Shown: positions 9,876-20,326, counted from the first letter of the stretch. The stretch is DNA of 64,000 bases from Rugamonas fusca (GCF_014042365.1 NZ_JACEZS010000013.1:112746-176745); one strand, 5' to 3'. The notes: generated from the sequence alone by a model not told the origin. Numbers and translations are program-made.

Positions 9876-11588
9876 GTGAACGCAGATCGAATCTCCCCCC
9901 CATCCCAGGACCGCCGGCCGCGCCGGGTGCCACGCCTGCGCATGCTGGCCGTCGCCCTGCTGTGCGTGCTGCCCTTGAGCATGGCGCAGACGGCCTTGCC
10001 GCCCGCTAAAATCCCCAATCTGCCCAACCTGGGCGACACCGAGCGCGAGGACTTGTCGCCGCTGATGGAGCGCAAGCTGGGCGAGGAAATCATGCGCGAC
10101 ATCCGGCGCGACCATGATTTCCTCGACGACGCGCCGATCCTGGAATACCTGAACAATTTCGGCAACGCGCTGGTGGAAGCCCGGCCCGGCGCGCGCGGCG
10201 AGGCCAGCTACGATTACTACTTCTTCGCCGTGCGCGATCCGCAACTGAACGCCTTCGCGCTGCCGGGCGGCTTTATCGCCGTCCACTCGGCCCTGCTGTT
10301 GGCGGCCCAGAGCGAGTCCGAGCTCGCTTCCGTGCTCAGCCACGAGATCGGCCACGTGGTGCAGCGCCACATCGCCCGCTCGCTGGGCCAACAGCGCCAG
10401 GACGCGCTGATCCCGCTGGCCGCCATCATCCTGGCCGCGCTGGCGTCCAAGGCGGGCGGCGACGCGGCCATGGGCGTGTTCCTGGGCGGCCAGGGGCTGG
10501 CCATCCAGCGGCAGCTCAATTTCAGCCGCGACGCCGAGCGCGAGGCGGACCGCATCGGCTTCCAGATCATGGGGGCGGCCGGCTTCGACACGAGTGGCAT
10601 GGTGGCGTTCTTCCAGCGCCTGCAGACGGCCACCCGCAACTACAGCGACGCCACGCCGGCCTACCTGCAAACCCACCCGCTCACCAGCGAGCGCATCGCC
10701 GACATCCAGGCCCGCATCCGCGAGCAACCGTACAAGCAGCGGCCCGACAGCCTGGACTTCCAGCTGGTGCGGGCCCGCGCCCGCGTGCTGCAGGACGAAT
10801 CGTCCCAGGGACTGGACGCGGCCACCGCCGTCTTCGAAACCCAGCTTGAGCAGGACAACCGCCAGCAGGTGGCGGCCGCCAAGTATGGCCTGGCCTTCGT
10901 CGCCCTCAAGCGCGGTGACACGACCACGGCCCAGCGCTTGCTGGACGAGGCGCGCGGCGCCATGCGCAAGCCGCCGCCGGCCGGCGTGTACGGCGCCGCG
11001 CCCGCCGCCACGCCTAACCCCATCTTCGTCAGCATGGCGCTCGACATCAAGCTGGCGCAGGACAAGAACCCGGCCGTGATCGCCCGGGCATTGACCGAGG
11101 CGGAGGCGGCGCACCAGCAATTCCCCTTGTCGCGCGGCATCGCGCGCCAGTATGCGCAAGCGATGGTCGCGGCGGGCAAGCTGGAGCCGGCCGCCGCCTA
11201 CCTGCGTGACCAGGTCCAGCAGTACCGCCAGGAGCCAGCCTTGTACGATCTGCTGGCCAGCACCTACGCCAGGCAGGGCAAGCTGGCCTTGCAGCACATG
11301 GCGCTGGCCGAGTCGTATGTGTTGCAGGGCGGCGTGCTGTCGGCGCTGGACCAGCTGGGCATCGCCCGCAAGGCGCCCGACGCCTCGTTCTACGACCAGG
11401 CCGTGATCGACGCGCGCGAGCGCGAGCTGCAGGCACGCCGGCGCGAGGAACTGGGCGAGAAGGGCAAGAAGGAGAATAAGGCCGCGGCGGACCATGAGCA
11501 TACGGCGCTGGCGCCGGCGTCCGGATCGCCACGCGCCATGCCGCGCGGTGTGGAAGCGTTGATGCAGCCGCAGCGCAACTGGCCCTGA
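9876..11588 (+). CDS. BepA/YfgC-like periplasmic M48 metalloprotease with TPR tail
   Basis: Zinc metalloprotease of about 570 aa, predicted to act in the periplasm on outer-membrane protein assembly, as E. coli BepA does. A basic N-terminus and hydrophobic stretch LAVALLCVLPLSMA form a signal peptide. The M48 domain has HEIGH and the downstream EREADRIG glutamate ligand region. The C-terminal half is helical and TPR-like. It ends in a charged Lys/Glu tail absent from short homologues. The start is uncertain: GTG at 9876 gives a sensible signal peptide, ATG at 9942 is an alternative, and a TATGAT-like -10 lies only just upstream. Confidence 0.85.
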   Translation: MNADRISPPSQDRRPRRVPRLRMLAVALLCVLPLSMAQTALPPAKIPNLPNLGDTEREDLSPLMERKLGEEIMRDIRRDHDFLDDAPILEYLNNFGNALVEARPGARGEASYDYYFFAVRDPQLNAFALPGGFIAVHSALLLAAQSESELASVLSHEIGHVVQRHIARSLGQQRQDALIPLAAIILAALASKAGGDAAMGVFLGGQGLAIQRQLNFSRDAEREADRIGFQIMGAAGFDTSGMVAFFQRLQTATRNYSDATPAYLQTHPLTSERIADIQARIREQPYKQRPDSLDFQLVRARARVLQDESSQGLDAATAVFETQLEQDNRQQVAAAKYGLAFVALKRGDTTTAQRLLDEARGAMRKPPPAGVYGAAPAATPNPIFVSMALDIKLAQDKNPAVIARALTEAEAAHQQFPLSRGIARQYAQAMVAAGKLEPAAAYLRDQVQQYRQEPALYDLLASTYARQGKLALQHMALAESYVLQGGVLSALDQLGIARKAPDASFYDQAVIDARERELQARRREELGEKGKKENKAAADHEHTALAPASGSPRAMPRGVEALMQPQRNWP

Positions 11589-11664
11589 GCGACGGGGGCG
11601 CCTGGCCGCGCCAGGGTGCCGGCGTATGGAGCAGGGCGGTTCGCCCTGGCAAGTCTGGGGTAGC

Positions 11665-12264
11665 TCAGGGCGCGGGCACGGGCACGAAGCCGTAGCGCCC
11701 GGCCAGCGCCGCGTGCGCTACCCGCTGCACAGGGATGCGCTGGCCACGGTCGCGCAAGACGGGACCGGCGCCCGCTGCGTCGTCCTCACGCTCCAGCCAG
11801 GCCAGCAGCGCATCGTCGTCGGCTTGATGGTCCGGCCATTCCAGGCGGGCCAGCACGTCGGCGCCGTCGCGGTCATCGAGCTGGGCCAGCACGGCGCCGC
11901 TGCGCAGGATCAATTCCCCGTGTTCCGTCATCAGCGCCTCATCGAGCGGGCCCATGGCCTCGCCCGTGTGCAGGCGCCAGCCCAGCGCCGGATCGGTGCG
12001 CACGATGTAGGGTGTCGCTTCCAGGTTCAGGTAGACGCGCTGCGGGCCGTTCTGGAAATACCAGCAACCGCGCGCGTCGCTGCCGTAGTTGCGGGTGATG
12101 AAGGCGACCAGCGCCGCATGTTGCAGCTTGTCGCCGGGCAGGTTCAGGTGCTGGGCCCGCTCGTCGCGCATGCGCCACTGGCCGCGCGCGTCCAGCGCCA
12201 GCCAGCCGTAGCAGTGCGGCACATTGGGCCATTTGGCCATTGCTTGTTTGACGATTTCATCCAT
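11665..12264 (-). CDS. Conserved hypothetical protein (DUF2946/DUF2944-like, family unsure)
   Basis: Protein of 199 aa, recognised as a conserved betaproteobacterial hypothetical but without a function. I am not certain of its family number. It has no signal peptide, membrane segment or known catalytic motif. It is rich in aromatic and acidic residues (KWPNVPHCYGWLALD near the start, GCWYFQNGPQRVYLNLE in the middle). It lies 9 bases downstream of the YheT-like hydrolase gene on the same strand, and follows the SnoaL-like and zinc-finger genes, so a four-gene leftward operon is likely. Confidence 0.7.
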   Translation of the reverse strand: MDEIVKQAMAKWPNVPHCYGWLALDARGQWRMRDERAQHLNLPGDKLQHAALVAFITRNYGSDARGCWYFQNGPQRVYLNLEATPYIVRTDPALGWRLHTGEAMGPLDEALMTEHGELILRSGAVLAQLDDRDGADVLARLEWPDHQADDDALLAWLEREDDAAGAGPVLRDRGQRIPVQRVAHAALAGRYGFVPVPAP

Positions 12265-12273
12265 GTTGTCGGG

Positions 12274-13260
12274 TCAGTCAGTGGCGTGCAGCGGCGTGGT
12301 GCTGCCTTCGAGGAAGCGCAGCATGCGCTGGGGCAGCCAGTCGAGCCGGCCGGGCACGCCGCCCACGGCGAAGCCGACGTGGCCGCCATGTTCAGGATAG
12401 TCCAATTGCACGCAGGCGGCGGCCTGCCGCGGCAGGTGTCGGCCCGGCAGGAAAGGATCGTTGAGCGCGTTGAGCACCAGCGTGGGCACGGTGATGTCGC
12501 CCAGCACATGCCTGGCGCTGGCCCGGTCCCAGTAGTCGTCCGTATCGCGGTAGCCGTGCAGCGGCGCCGTCACCACGTTGTCGAACGCGTACAGGTCGCG
12601 CGCGGCGCGCAGCGCCTCCAGGTCGAACAGGCCGGGGAACTGCTTGAGCTTGGCCTCGCACTTGGGCTTGAGCGTTTGCAGGAACATGCGCGTGTAGACC
12701 AGGTTGAAGCCGCGCGACAGCGAAATGCCACCCTGCGCCAGGTCCAGCGGGGCCGACACGGAACAGGCCGCGTCCACGAAGTCGGCCTGGTGCTGCGATT
12801 CGCCCAGCCAGCGCAGCAGGGCGTTGCCGCCCAGCGAGACGCCGGCCACGTAGAATTTTCCACTACCGTTGCCGCTACCTTTGCCACTGCGGCGCCCGTG
12901 CAGCTTGCGCACGATCCAGTCGATCTCGGCCGCGTCGCCGGAATGGTAGAAACGGGGCGCCCGGTTCGGCTCGCCGGAGCAGCCGCGGAAGTGGGGCACG
13001 GCGCCCGACCAGCCGCGCGCGGCCACGGCCGCCATCAGGGCGCGCGCGTAGTGGCTGCCGGACGAGCCTTCCAGCCCGTGGAACAGCACCACGAAGGGCT
13101 GGCCCGGCTGGCCATCGACGAAATCGACGTCGATGAAGTCGCCGTCGGGCGTATCCCACCGCTCGCGCCGGAACGCGACGGCCGGCCTGGGGATGCAGAT
13201 GGCCGGATAAATGGTTTGCAGGTGGCCGTTGGGCAACCAGCGCGGGGCGGGATAGTGCAT
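12274..13260 (-). CDS. YheT-family alpha/beta hydrolase
   Basis: Alpha/beta hydrolase of 328 aa in the YheT/AB-hydrolase-4 group. Visible motifs are the N-terminal WLPNGHLQTIYP typical of the family, oxyanion region FHGLEGSSGS, HFRGCSGE and nucleophile elbow GVSLGGN (Ser about residue 149). A Gly/Lys/Ser-rich linker (GKGSGNGSGKF) just before the elbow strand looks like a small local expansion. Substrate is unknown; related proteins are esterases. It lies in a leftward cluster, 6 bases after the SnoaL-like gene. Confidence 0.88.
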   Translation of the reverse strand: MHYPAPRWLPNGHLQTIYPAICIPRPAVAFRRERWDTPDGDFIDVDFVDGQPGQPFVVLFHGLEGSSGSHYARALMAAVAARGWSGAVPHFRGCSGEPNRAPRFYHSGDAAEIDWIVRKLHGRRSGKGSGNGSGKFYVAGVSLGGNALLRWLGESQHQADFVDAACSVSAPLDLAQGGISLSRGFNLVYTRMFLQTLKPKCEAKLKQFPGLFDLEALRAARDLYAFDNVVTAPLHGYRDTDDYWDRASARHVLGDITVPTLVLNALNDPFLPGRHLPRQAAACVQLDYPEHGGHVGFAVGGVPGRLDWLPQRMLRFLEGSTTPLHATD

Positions 13261-13266
13261 GGGGCC

Positions 13267-13695
13267 TCAGTGCAGAACCTGGCCCGGTACCTCGGCCGGC
13301 GCCGCACCCGACGCCACGGATGCGTGGTGCAGCACGATGCGCCAGCCGCGCGGCGTTTTCACGTAGACATTGGTGGCCAGCAGATGGGCCGGGTCGCCGC
13401 TGGCGGCCGTGGTGCCTTCGATCACCGTGTGCACCGAGCTCATCAGGTTATGGGTTTCGTGCAACTGGGATGGCCGGATGTGCAGGCCGCCGTGTTCGAG
13501 GATGGCGGCCCAGGCATCGCGGATGGCCGCGTGGCCGATCAGGCGCGGTCCGCCCGGATGGATGCAGACGATTTCCTCGTCATCGGCCCACAACGCCATC
13601 AGGGCGTCGAGATCGGCCCGGTTGAGCGCATCGTAGAACGCCGCCTCCACTTCGGCGGCGCTGCCATTGAGCTGTTTGCTGCGTTTCATGCGCAC
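13267..13695 (-). CDS. SnoaL/NTF2-like protein (DUF4440 type)
   Basis: Small protein of 142 aa with an NTF2-like fold signature. An N-terminal helix with AEVEAAFYDALNRADLDALMALW is followed by IHPGGPRLIGHAAIRDAW, then strands ending TPRGWRIVLHHAS. Such domains serve as ketosteroid-isomerase-like enzymes or ligand-binding modules, and the specific role is unknown. It sits in the leftward cluster with the zinc-finger protein upstream and the YheT-like hydrolase downstream (6-base gap). Confidence 0.85.
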   Translation of the reverse strand: MRMKRSKQLNGSAAEVEAAFYDALNRADLDALMALWADDEEIVCIHPGGPRLIGHAAIRDAWAAILEHGGLHIRPSQLHETHNLMSSVHTVIEGTTAASGDPAHLLATNVYVKTPRGWRIVLHHASVASGAAPAEVPGQVLH

Positions 13696-13719
13696 TCCGT
13701 CCGGGCCGGTGGGGCGGGA

Positions 13720-13926
13720 TCAGTGGTGTGGAACGACGGTGCCCGGCTTCAGGCGGTACGCCGTGCCGCAGTACGGGCACTTGGCGACGCCGTCATGGTT
13801 GAATTCCAGGAAGACGCGCGGATGGGACGACCACAGCGGCATGGCCGGGTTGGGGCAGTGGGCGGGCAAGTCCTTGCCTTCGAGCTCGACTGCGTTGGCG
13901 GCGGCGGGGGTGGTAGCTTGGGTCAT
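13720..13926 (-). CDS. CHCC zinc-finger domain protein
   Basis: Small protein of 68 aa with a zf-CHCC motif. A cysteine in AHCPNP and a histidine in SSHPRVFLEF are followed by the C-terminal pair CPYCGTAYRL. This resembles the zinc domain of the mitochondrial complex I subunit NDUFS6, found alone in many betaproteobacteria, function unknown. The start at 13926 is preceded by GGAG at good spacing; the longer open frame to 13986 is not needed. Confidence 0.85.
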   Translation of the reverse strand: MTQATTPAAANAVELEGKDLPAHCPNPAMPLWSSHPRVFLEFNHDGVAKCPYCGTAYRLKPGTVVPHH

Positions 13927-14219
13927 CTGCGGGTTCTCCGTGAGGCGTATGGACACGACGGCTCCCGGCTGGAAACCGCCAAACAAAGCACGATTTTAAC
14001 GGATTCGCGCAACGGACAAAATTCATCGGTAAAATAGCGCCTTCCTTATTCCCCTGCCGCCAGCGTGTGTTTTCATTCAAACAACGCTGGTGCCGCACTC
14101 CACATGACGCCACCAGCCGAACTGTCGATCGCCATCGCCCCGCCCGTCACGCCGCCTTCGGCCGTGTGCGCGGTCCGTGGCTGGCCGCCGGTCCGGCGCC
14201 ATTGTGGCGAGAAAACCAC

Positions 14220-14954
14220 ATGACTGAATTGACCCGCGCCGCCACTCCCTACGTCGCCGAGCATGACGAGCCATCCTGGCGCGAAGGCTTGAAGACCGGC
14301 ATGCCCACCCTGTTCGGGATCGGCGCCTGGGGCCTGGTGGTGGGCATCGCCATGGTCAAGACGGGCCTGACGGTGCCGCAGGCGCTGGCCATGACGCTGG
14401 TGGTGTTCGCCGGCTCGGCCCAGCTGGCCTCGCTGCCGCTGATCGCCGCCCATGCCCCGATCTGGGTCATCTTCGCCACGGCCCTCGTGGTCAACCTGCG
14501 GTTCGTGATCTTTTCCGCGCTGCTGGCGCCCCATTTCTCCAACCTGCCGTTGCGCAACCGTTTCCTGCTCGGCTACGTGGCCGGCGACATGACGGTGGCC
14601 CTGTTCCTGCAAAAATACCCGAGCGAGGCGCCCCAGGTGGGCAAGCTGTCCTACCTGAAAGGCTTGCTCTACCCGAACTGGGCCGCCTGGCAGGTCGGTT
14701 CCATCGCCGGCATCTTCCTGGGCAGCGCCGTGCCGCCCGAATGGGGCCTGGGCTTTGCCGGCACGCTGGCCATCATTTGCATCACGGTGCCGCTGGTGGC
14801 CAGCCGCCCGGCCCTGTGCGGAGTGCTGGTGGCCGGCGTGGTGGCCGTGCTGGCGGCCGGCCTGCCGTACAAGCTCGGTTTGCTGGCCGCCGTGGTGCTG
14901 GGCATGGCCGCCGCCATGCTGGTCGAAGAATTCACCGTCAAGAAGGAGTCATGA
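14220..14954 (+). CDS. azlC: Branched-chain amino acid exporter, large subunit AzlC
   Basis: Membrane protein of 244 aa, the large component of a two-subunit AzlCD exporter for branched-chain amino acids. Several hydrophobic helices are evident, with the family motif FGIGAWGLVVGIAM near residue 30 and GSAQLASLPL near residue 73. The start at 14220 gives a normal N-terminus; longer frames upstream lack support. The stop overlaps the azlD start in ATGA, so the two subunits are translationally coupled. Confidence 0.9.
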   Translation: MTELTRAATPYVAEHDEPSWREGLKTGMPTLFGIGAWGLVVGIAMVKTGLTVPQALAMTLVVFAGSAQLASLPLIAAHAPIWVIFATALVVNLRFVIFSALLAPHFSNLPLRNRFLLGYVAGDMTVALFLQKYPSEAPQVGKLSYLKGLLYPNWAAWQVGSIAGIFLGSAVPPEWGLGFAGTLAIICITVPLVASRPALCGVLVAGVVAVLAAGLPYKLGLLAAVVLGMAAAMLVEEFTVKKES

Positions 14955-15286
14955 TGGCCGACTGGGAAATCTGGGTCACGATCGCCGCCTTGGCGCTGGC
15001 CACGGCCTGCACCCGCAGTTCGTTCTGGCTGATCGGCCACCACATCACCATCCCGCGCCGGGTGCAGGACATGCTGCGCTACGCGCCCGCCTGCGCGCTG
15101 GCGGCCATCATCGCGCCCGATCTGTTGCTCAACAATGGACAGCTGCAACTGGAGCTGGCCAACCTGAAACTGGTGGCCGGCATCGCCGCCATCGTGTTTT
15201 ACTTGCTGCGTCGCAATATGTTGCAGACCATCGTGTTCGGCATGGGCAGTTTCACGGCCCTGCGTTTGTTGCACGTGTTCTCGTAA
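14951..15286 (+). CDS. azlD: Branched-chain amino acid exporter, small subunit AzlD
   Basis: Membrane protein of 111 aa with three to four hydrophobic segments and the AzlD pattern ACTRSSFWL near residue 20 and YAPACALAAIIAPDLL in the middle. It begins with ATG ATG at 14951, overlapping azlC by 4 bases; AAGGAG lies directly upstream. It forms the exporter with AzlC. Confidence 0.9.
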   Translation: MMADWEIWVTIAALALATACTRSSFWLIGHHITIPRRVQDMLRYAPACALAAIIAPDLLLNNGQLQLELANLKLVAGIAAIVFYLLRRNMLQTIVFGMGSFTALRLLHVFS

Positions 15287-15354
15287 ACGGATGAATGGGC
15301 GCGGCCTTGCGGTAAAATAGCGGTCTTTCTTTCAACTTTCCTCCTTGGGTAGCC

Positions 15355-16569
15355 ATGCAAGCTGTTCTGAACTTTCTCCGCCTGCAAGACCTCGTCGCGC
15401 GCGATGCGCTGCGCGGCAAACGTGTCTTTATCCGTGCCGATCTGAACGTGCCGCAAGATGATGCGGGCCGCATCACGGAAGACACCCGCATCCGCGCCTC
15501 CGTGCCGGCCATCCGCGCCGCGCTGGACGCTGGCGCCAAGGTCATGGTCACGTCCCACCTGGGCCGTCCCACGGAAGGCGAGTTCAAGCCGGAAGACAGC
15601 CTGGCACCCGTCGCCGCGCGCCTGGCCGAACTGCTGGGCCAGAGCGTGGAACTGAAACAGAACTGGGTCGACGGCGCTGGCCTGGACAACCTGCAGGATG
15701 GCCAGGTGGTCTTGCTGGAAAACGTGCGCGTGAACAAGGGCGAGAAGAAGAACAGTGATGAGCTGGCCCAGAAAATGGCCGCCCTGTGCGACGTCTACGT
15801 GAACGACGCCTTCGGCACGGCCCACCGCGCGGAAGCTTCCACCCACGGCATCGCCAAGTTCGCGCCGATCGCTTGCGCCGGCCCGCTGCTGGCCGCCGAG
15901 CTGGACGCACTGGGCAAGGCGCTGGGCGCCCCGGCCCGCCCGCTGCTGGCCATCGTGGCTGGCTCGAAAGTATCGTCCAAGCTGTCGATCCTGAAGGCGC
16001 TGGCCGAGAAGGTCGATAACCTGATCGTCGGCGGCGGCATCGCCAACACCTTCATGAAGGCCGTCGGCCTGAACGTGGGCAAGTCGCTGGTGGAAGCGGA
16101 ACTGGTCGGCGAAGCGAAAGCCATCATCGACATGATGGCCGCCCGTGGCGCCCAGGTGCCGATTCCCGTCGACGTCGTATGCGCCAAGGAATTCTCGCCC
16201 ACGGCCGCCGCCACCATCAAGGATGTGGCCGACGTGGCGGACGACGACATGATCCTCGACATCGGCCCGAAAACGGCCGCCACCCTGGCCGGCCAGATCG
16301 GCGCGGCTGGCACCGTGGTGTGGAACGGCCCGGTCGGCGTGTTCGAGTTCGACCAGTTCGGCGAAGGCACCAAGACGCTGGCGCTGGCCATCGCCAACTC
16401 CAAGGCGTTCTCGATCGCCGGCGGCGGCGACACGCTGGCGGCGATTGCAAAGTACGACATTACCGATAAAATTGGTTATATCTCCACCGGCGGCGGCGCC
16501 TTCCTGGAATTCCTGGAAGGTAAAACCCTGCCGGCCGTGCAGATCCTGGTCGATCGTCAGGCCAAGTAA
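15355..16569 (+). CDS. pgk: Phosphoglycerate kinase
   Basis: Pgk, 404 aa, transfers phosphate between 1,3-bisphosphoglycerate and ADP in glycolysis and gluconeogenesis. Characteristic elements are [11 protein letters not shown] near residues 24-34, [27 protein letters not shown] and the nucleotide-binding WNGPVGVFE. The N-terminus has about 10 residues before the usual beginning. It leads a conserved run with pyk and fba, all on the plus strand. Confidence 0.98.
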   Translation: MQAVLNFLRLQDLVARDALRGKRVFIRADLNVPQDDAGRITEDTRIRASVPAIRAALDAGAKVMVTSHLGRPTEGEFKPEDSLAPVAARLAELLGQSVELKQNWVDGAGLDNLQDGQVVLLENVRVNKGEKKNSDELAQKMAALCDVYVNDAFGTAHRAEASTHGIAKFAPIACAGPLLAAELDALGKALGAPARPLLAIVAGSKVSSKLSILKALAEKVDNLIVGGGIANTFMKAVGLNVGKSLVEAELVGEAKAIIDMMAARGAQVPIPVDVVCAKEFSPTAAATIKDVADVADDDMILDIGPKTAATLAGQIGAAGTVVWNGPVGVFEFDQFGEGTKTLALAIANSKAFSIAGGGDTLAAIAKYDITDKIGYISTGGGAFLEFLEGKTLPAVQILVDRQAK

Positions 16570-16715
16570 GTGTCAAGCAAGTAAGCATTACTAAGCTTTA
16601 CGGCAGCACAGCAATACGGCGCTACCACGGCGCGGCCCCGCCGCCGCGCCGGTGCCGTTATTCCGGCCGGGGCTCGCCCTGGCTGCTCCGCCTGACCTAA
16701 CGCGCAAGGAAACCT

Positions 16716-18164
16716 ATGTCCCGTGGTACCAAAATCGTCGCAACGATAGGCCCCGCCTCCACCGACTTCAACGTCCTGGTCAAGATGATCCGTGCCGGCG
16801 TGGACGTCGTGCGCCTCAATTTTTCCCATGGCAAGGCGCAGGACCATATCGACCGCGCGCGCCTGGTGCGCGATGCGGCGGCCGAATGCGGCCGCGAAGT
16901 GGCGATCATGGCGGACATGCAGGGGCCCAAGATCCGGGTCGGCAAATTTGAGCACAACAAGATCGAGCTGGCCAACGGCGACAAGTTCATCCTCGACGCC
17001 AAGTGGGGCGAGAACGGCGAACTGGGCAACCAGGAACGCGTGGGCCTGGACTACAAGGCCCTGCCGCGCGACCTGCACGCGGGCGACGTGCTGCTGCTCA
17101 ACGATGGCCTGATCGTGCTGGTGGTCGACAAGATCGCCGGCCACGAAATCCACACCACCGTCAGGATCGGCGGCGAGCTGTCCAACAACAAGGGCATCAA
17201 CCGCCAGGGCGGCGGCCTGACGGCGCCGGCGCTGACGGCCAAGGACATGGAAGACATCAAGACGGCCATGAGCTTCCAGGCCGACTACCTGGCCATCTCG
17301 TTCCCGAAAAGCGCGACCGACATGGAAATGGCGCGCCAGCTGGCCAACATCGCCGGCGAACCGTATGGCCACAAGCCCATGATGATCGCCAAGATCGAAC
17401 GGGCCGAAGCGATTCCCGTGCTGGCCGATATTTTGAAAGCGTCCGACGGCATCATGGTGGCCCGTGGCGACCTGGCCGTGGAAGTGGGTAACGCGGCCGT
17501 GCCGGCGCTGCAAAAGCGCATGATCCGCATGGCGCGCGAAGCCAACAAGCTGGCCATCACGGCCACGCAGATGATGGAATCGATGATCTTCAACGCCGTG
17601 CCCACGCGCGCCGAAGTGTCCGACGTGGCCAACGCCGTGCTGGACGGCACGGACGCCGTGATGGCGTCGGCCGAGACGGCGTCGGGCAAGTACCCGATCG
17701 AGACGGTGGAGATGATGGCCGCCATTTGCGAGCAGGCCGAGCAGTCCGAGTACAACAAGCTGGACGCCGATTTCCTCGACGCCACCTTCACCCGCATCGA
17801 CCAGTCGATCGCCTACGGCGCGCTGTTTACGGCCCACCACCTGCGCGTGAAAGCCATCGTGGCGCTGACGGAATCGGGTTCGACGGCGCTGTGGATGAGC
17901 CGCCACAGCATCGACACCCCGATCTACGCGCTCACGCCCAGCGTGACCACGCAGCGCAAGGCCGCGCTGTACCGCAACGTGCGCGCCTGCGCCCTGGAGC
18001 CCAAGGGCGACAGCGGCGTCGTGCTCAAGCAGGCTGAAGATGTGATGCTGGCCAACGGCGTGGCCCAGAAGGGCGACCTGATCGTCGTCACCTGGGGCGA
18101 GCCGATGGGCCAGGTGGGCGGCACCAATGCCTTGAAAATCGTCCGAGTCGGAGCAGCTGAGTAA
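16716..18164 (+). CDS. pyk: Pyruvate kinase
   Basis: Pyruvate kinase, 482 aa, makes pyruvate and ATP from phosphoenolpyruvate. The N-terminal TKIVATIGPAS and VVRLNFSHG motifs are clear. The active-site segment IAKIERAEAI and MVARGDLAVEVG lie near residues 220-255. ATQMMESM and the C-terminal regulatory domain follow. AAGGA precedes the ATG. It lies 146 bases after pgk and 109 bases before fba, consistent with shared or overlapping transcription. Confidence 0.98.
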   Translation: MSRGTKIVATIGPASTDFNVLVKMIRAGVDVVRLNFSHGKAQDHIDRARLVRDAAAECGREVAIMADMQGPKIRVGKFEHNKIELANGDKFILDAKWGENGELGNQERVGLDYKALPRDLHAGDVLLLNDGLIVLVVDKIAGHEIHTTVRIGGELSNNKGINRQGGGLTAPALTAKDMEDIKTAMSFQADYLAISFPKSATDMEMARQLANIAGEPYGHKPMMIAKIERAEAIPVLADILKASDGIMVARGDLAVEVGNAAVPALQKRMIRMAREANKLAITATQMMESMIFNAVPTRAEVSDVANAVLDGTDAVMASAETASGKYPIETVEMMAAICEQAEQSEYNKLDADFLDATFTRIDQSIAYGALFTAHHLRVKAIVALTESGSTALWMSRHSIDTPIYALTPSVTTQRKAALYRNVRACALEPKGDSGVVLKQAEDVMLANGVAQKGDLIVVTWGEPMGQVGGTNALKIVRVGAAE

Positions 18165-18273
18165 GCACAAGTAACCAGAATTCAGGCCCACCGGCCGCCG
18201 CTCCGGGTTATCCGCCCGCTGAGCAAGGCGCCCAGGTGGCCGACACAGTTTTTCTATAGTTGGAGTATTTATC

Positions 18274-19338
18274 ATGTCTCTCGTATCCATGCGTCAATTG
18301 CTGGACCACGCCGCTGAAAACGGCTACGGTCTGCCCGCGTTCAACGTCAACAACCTGGAACAAGTGCAAGCCATCATGATGGCCGCCGACGCCGTCGGCA
18401 GCCCCGTGATCATGCAAGCATCGGCCGGCGCCCGCAAGTACGCCGGTGAAGCGTTCCTGCGCCACCTGATCGACGCCGCCGTCGAAGCCTACCCGCACAT
18501 CCCCGTCGTCATGCACCAGGACCACGGCCAGTCGCCGGCCGTGTGCCAGGCTGCGATCCGCTCCGGCTTCACCTCGGTGATGATGGACGGCTCGCTGGAA
18601 GCGGACGGCAAGTCGGTCGCCTCCTACGACTACAACGTGGAAGTGTCGCGCGAAGTGGTCAAGTTCTCGCACGCCATCGGCGTGACGGTGGAAGCGGAAC
18701 TGGGCGTGCTCGGTTCGCTCGAAACCATGAAGGGCGACAAGGAAGACGGCCACGGCGCCGACGGCACCATGACCCGCGAACAGCTGCTGACGGACGTGAA
18801 CCAGGCCGCCGACTTCGTGGCCCGCACCCAGTGCGACGCGCTGGCCATCGCCATCGGCACCTCGCACGGCGCCTACAAGTTCTCGCGCCAGCCCACCGGC
18901 GACATCCTGGCCATCGACCGCATCAAGGAAATCCACGCCCGCATCCCCAACACCCACCTGGTGATGCACGGTTCCTCGTCCGTGCCGCAAGACCTGCTGG
19001 CCATCATCCGCCAGTACGGCGGCGACATGAAGGAAACCTATGGCGTGCCGGTCGAGGAAATCCAGGAAGGCATCCGTCACGGCGTGCGCAAGATCAACAT
19101 CGACACCGACATCCGCCTGGCCATGACGGCCGCGGTGCGCAAGTTCATGTTCGAGAACCCCTCCAAGTTCGACCCGCGCGACTTCCTCAAGCCAGCCCGC
19201 CAGGCGGCCATGGAAATCTGCAAGGCCCGCTTCCTGGCGTTCGGCTGCGAAGGCCAGGCCGCCAAGATCAAGCCTATCCCACTGGAAAAGATGGCCGAGC
19301 GTTATGCTGCCGGCAGCCTGGCCCAGGTTGTGAAGTAA
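18274..19338 (+). CDS. fba: Fructose-bisphosphate aldolase, class II
   Basis: Class II zinc-dependent aldolase, 354 aa, which splits fructose 1,6-bisphosphate to dihydroxyacetone phosphate and glyceraldehyde 3-phosphate. The metal-binding HQDHG (about 82-86) and the [10 protein letters not shown] segment are present. [17 protein letters not shown] and KINIDTD follow. The long form with the [14 protein letters not shown] insertion matches the Calvin-cycle-like subgroup common in betaproteobacteria. GGAG lies 12 bases before the ATG. Confidence 0.97.
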   Translation: MSLVSMRQLLDHAAENGYGLPAFNVNNLEQVQAIMMAADAVGSPVIMQASAGARKYAGEAFLRHLIDAAVEAYPHIPVVMHQDHGQSPAVCQAAIRSGFTSVMMDGSLEADGKSVASYDYNVEVSREVVKFSHAIGVTVEAELGVLGSLETMKGDKEDGHGADGTMTREQLLTDVNQAADFVARTQCDALAIAIGTSHGAYKFSRQPTGDILAIDRIKEIHARIPNTHLVMHGSSSVPQDLLAIIRQYGGDMKETYGVPVEEIQEGIRHGVRKINIDTDIRLAMTAAVRKFMFENPSKFDPRDFLKPARQAAMEICKARFLAFGCEGQAAKIKPIPLEKMAERYAAGSLAQVVK

Positions 19339-19377
19339 AATCCCATCCGGACCGGGCCGCCATGGCCCGTCCTTCCC

Positions 19378-19405
19378 AACCGGCGGGAGCCCCCTCCCGC
19401 CGGTT
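19378..19405 (+). repeat. Perfect 12-base hairpin between fba and purC
   Basis: Arms AACCGGCGGGAG and CTCCCGCCGGTT enclose CCCC. No T-tract follows. It lies 25 bases before the purC ATG and could act as an RNA stability or attenuation element. Confidence 0.6.
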
Positions 19406-19429
19406 CCGCTTACCAAGATATCGCCCGTT

Positions 19430-20326
19430 ATGAACAGCCTCTACCAATCCTCCATCCAGTCCCTTCCTCTGTTGGGCCGCGGCAAAGTCCGCGACAACTA
19501 CGCCGTTGGCGACGACAAGATCCTGATCGTCACCACTGACCGCCTGTCGGCGTTCGACGTCGTGATGAACGAGCCCATCCCCGGCAAAGGCATGGTGCTG
19601 AACCAGATGAGCGACTTCTGGTTCGACAAGCTGGGCCACATCGTCCCCAACCACCTGACCGGCGTGGCGCCGGAATCGGTGGTGGCGCCGTCGGAAGTGG
19701 AGCAGGTACGGGGCCGCGCCGTGGTGGCCAAGCGTTTGCAGCCGATCATGGTGGAAGCCGTGGTGCGCGGCTACATCATCGGTTCGGGCTGGAAGGATTA
19801 CCAGGCCACGGGCAGCATCTGCGGCATCCAGCTGCCGGCCGGCCTGCGCCAGGCCGACAAGCTGCCCGAGCCCCTGTTCACGCCGGCCGCCAAGGCCGAC
19901 CTGGGCGAGCATGACGAGAACATCAGCTTCGCTGAAATGGAAAGCCGCATCGGCGCCGAGCTGGCTGAGAAGATCCGCAGCATCAGCATCGCGCTGTACA
20001 CGGCCGCCGCCGAGTACGCCGCCACCCGCGGCATCATCATCGCCGACACCAAGTTCGAATTCGGCCTGGATCAACACGGCGTGCTGCACCTGATGGATGA
20101 AGTGCTGACGGCCGATTCGTCGCGCTTCTGGCCCGCCGACTCCTACGCGCCCGGCATGTCGCCGCCGTCGTTCGACAAGCAGTTCGTGCGCGACTACCTG
20201 GAAACGCTGACCGAGTGGAACAAGACGGCCCCCGCGCCCGCGCTGCCGGCCGACGTGATCGCCAAGACCCAGGCCAAGTACCTGGAAGCCATCGAACGCC
20301 TGACCGGCCAGCCGCTGAAGGTGTGA
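19430..20326 (+). CDS. purC: SAICAR synthase PurC
   Basis: PurC, 298 aa, joins aspartate to CAIR in purine synthesis using ATP. It is the longer single-domain type, with [11 protein letters not shown] near residue 15, [21 protein letters not shown] and the catalytic region [26 protein letters not shown] and the [13 protein letters not shown] segment are also present. purE begins one base after the stop, so purC-purE-purK form a tight operon. Confidence 0.97.
   Translation: MNSLYQSSIQSLPLLGRGKVRDNYAVGDDKILIVTTDRLSAFDVVMNEPIPGKGMVLNQMSDFWFDKLGHIVPNHLTGVAPESVVAPSEVEQVRGRAVVAKRLQPIMVEAVVRGYIIGSGWKDYQATGSICGIQLPAGLRQADKLPEPLFTPAAKADLGEHDENISFAEMESRIGAELAEKIRSISIALYTAAAEYAATRGIIIADTKFEFGLDQHGVLHLMDEVLTADSSRFWPADSYAPGMSPPSFDKQFVRDYLETLTEWNKTAPAPALPADVIAKTQAKYLEAIERLTGQPLKV

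Noticed and set aside
11626..14037. Plus-strand open frame of about 800 codons
   Set aside because: It lies opposite four well-supported leftward genes. Its Arg/His/Gln/Val-rich composition is typical of an antisense frame in high-GC DNA, and it has no motif.
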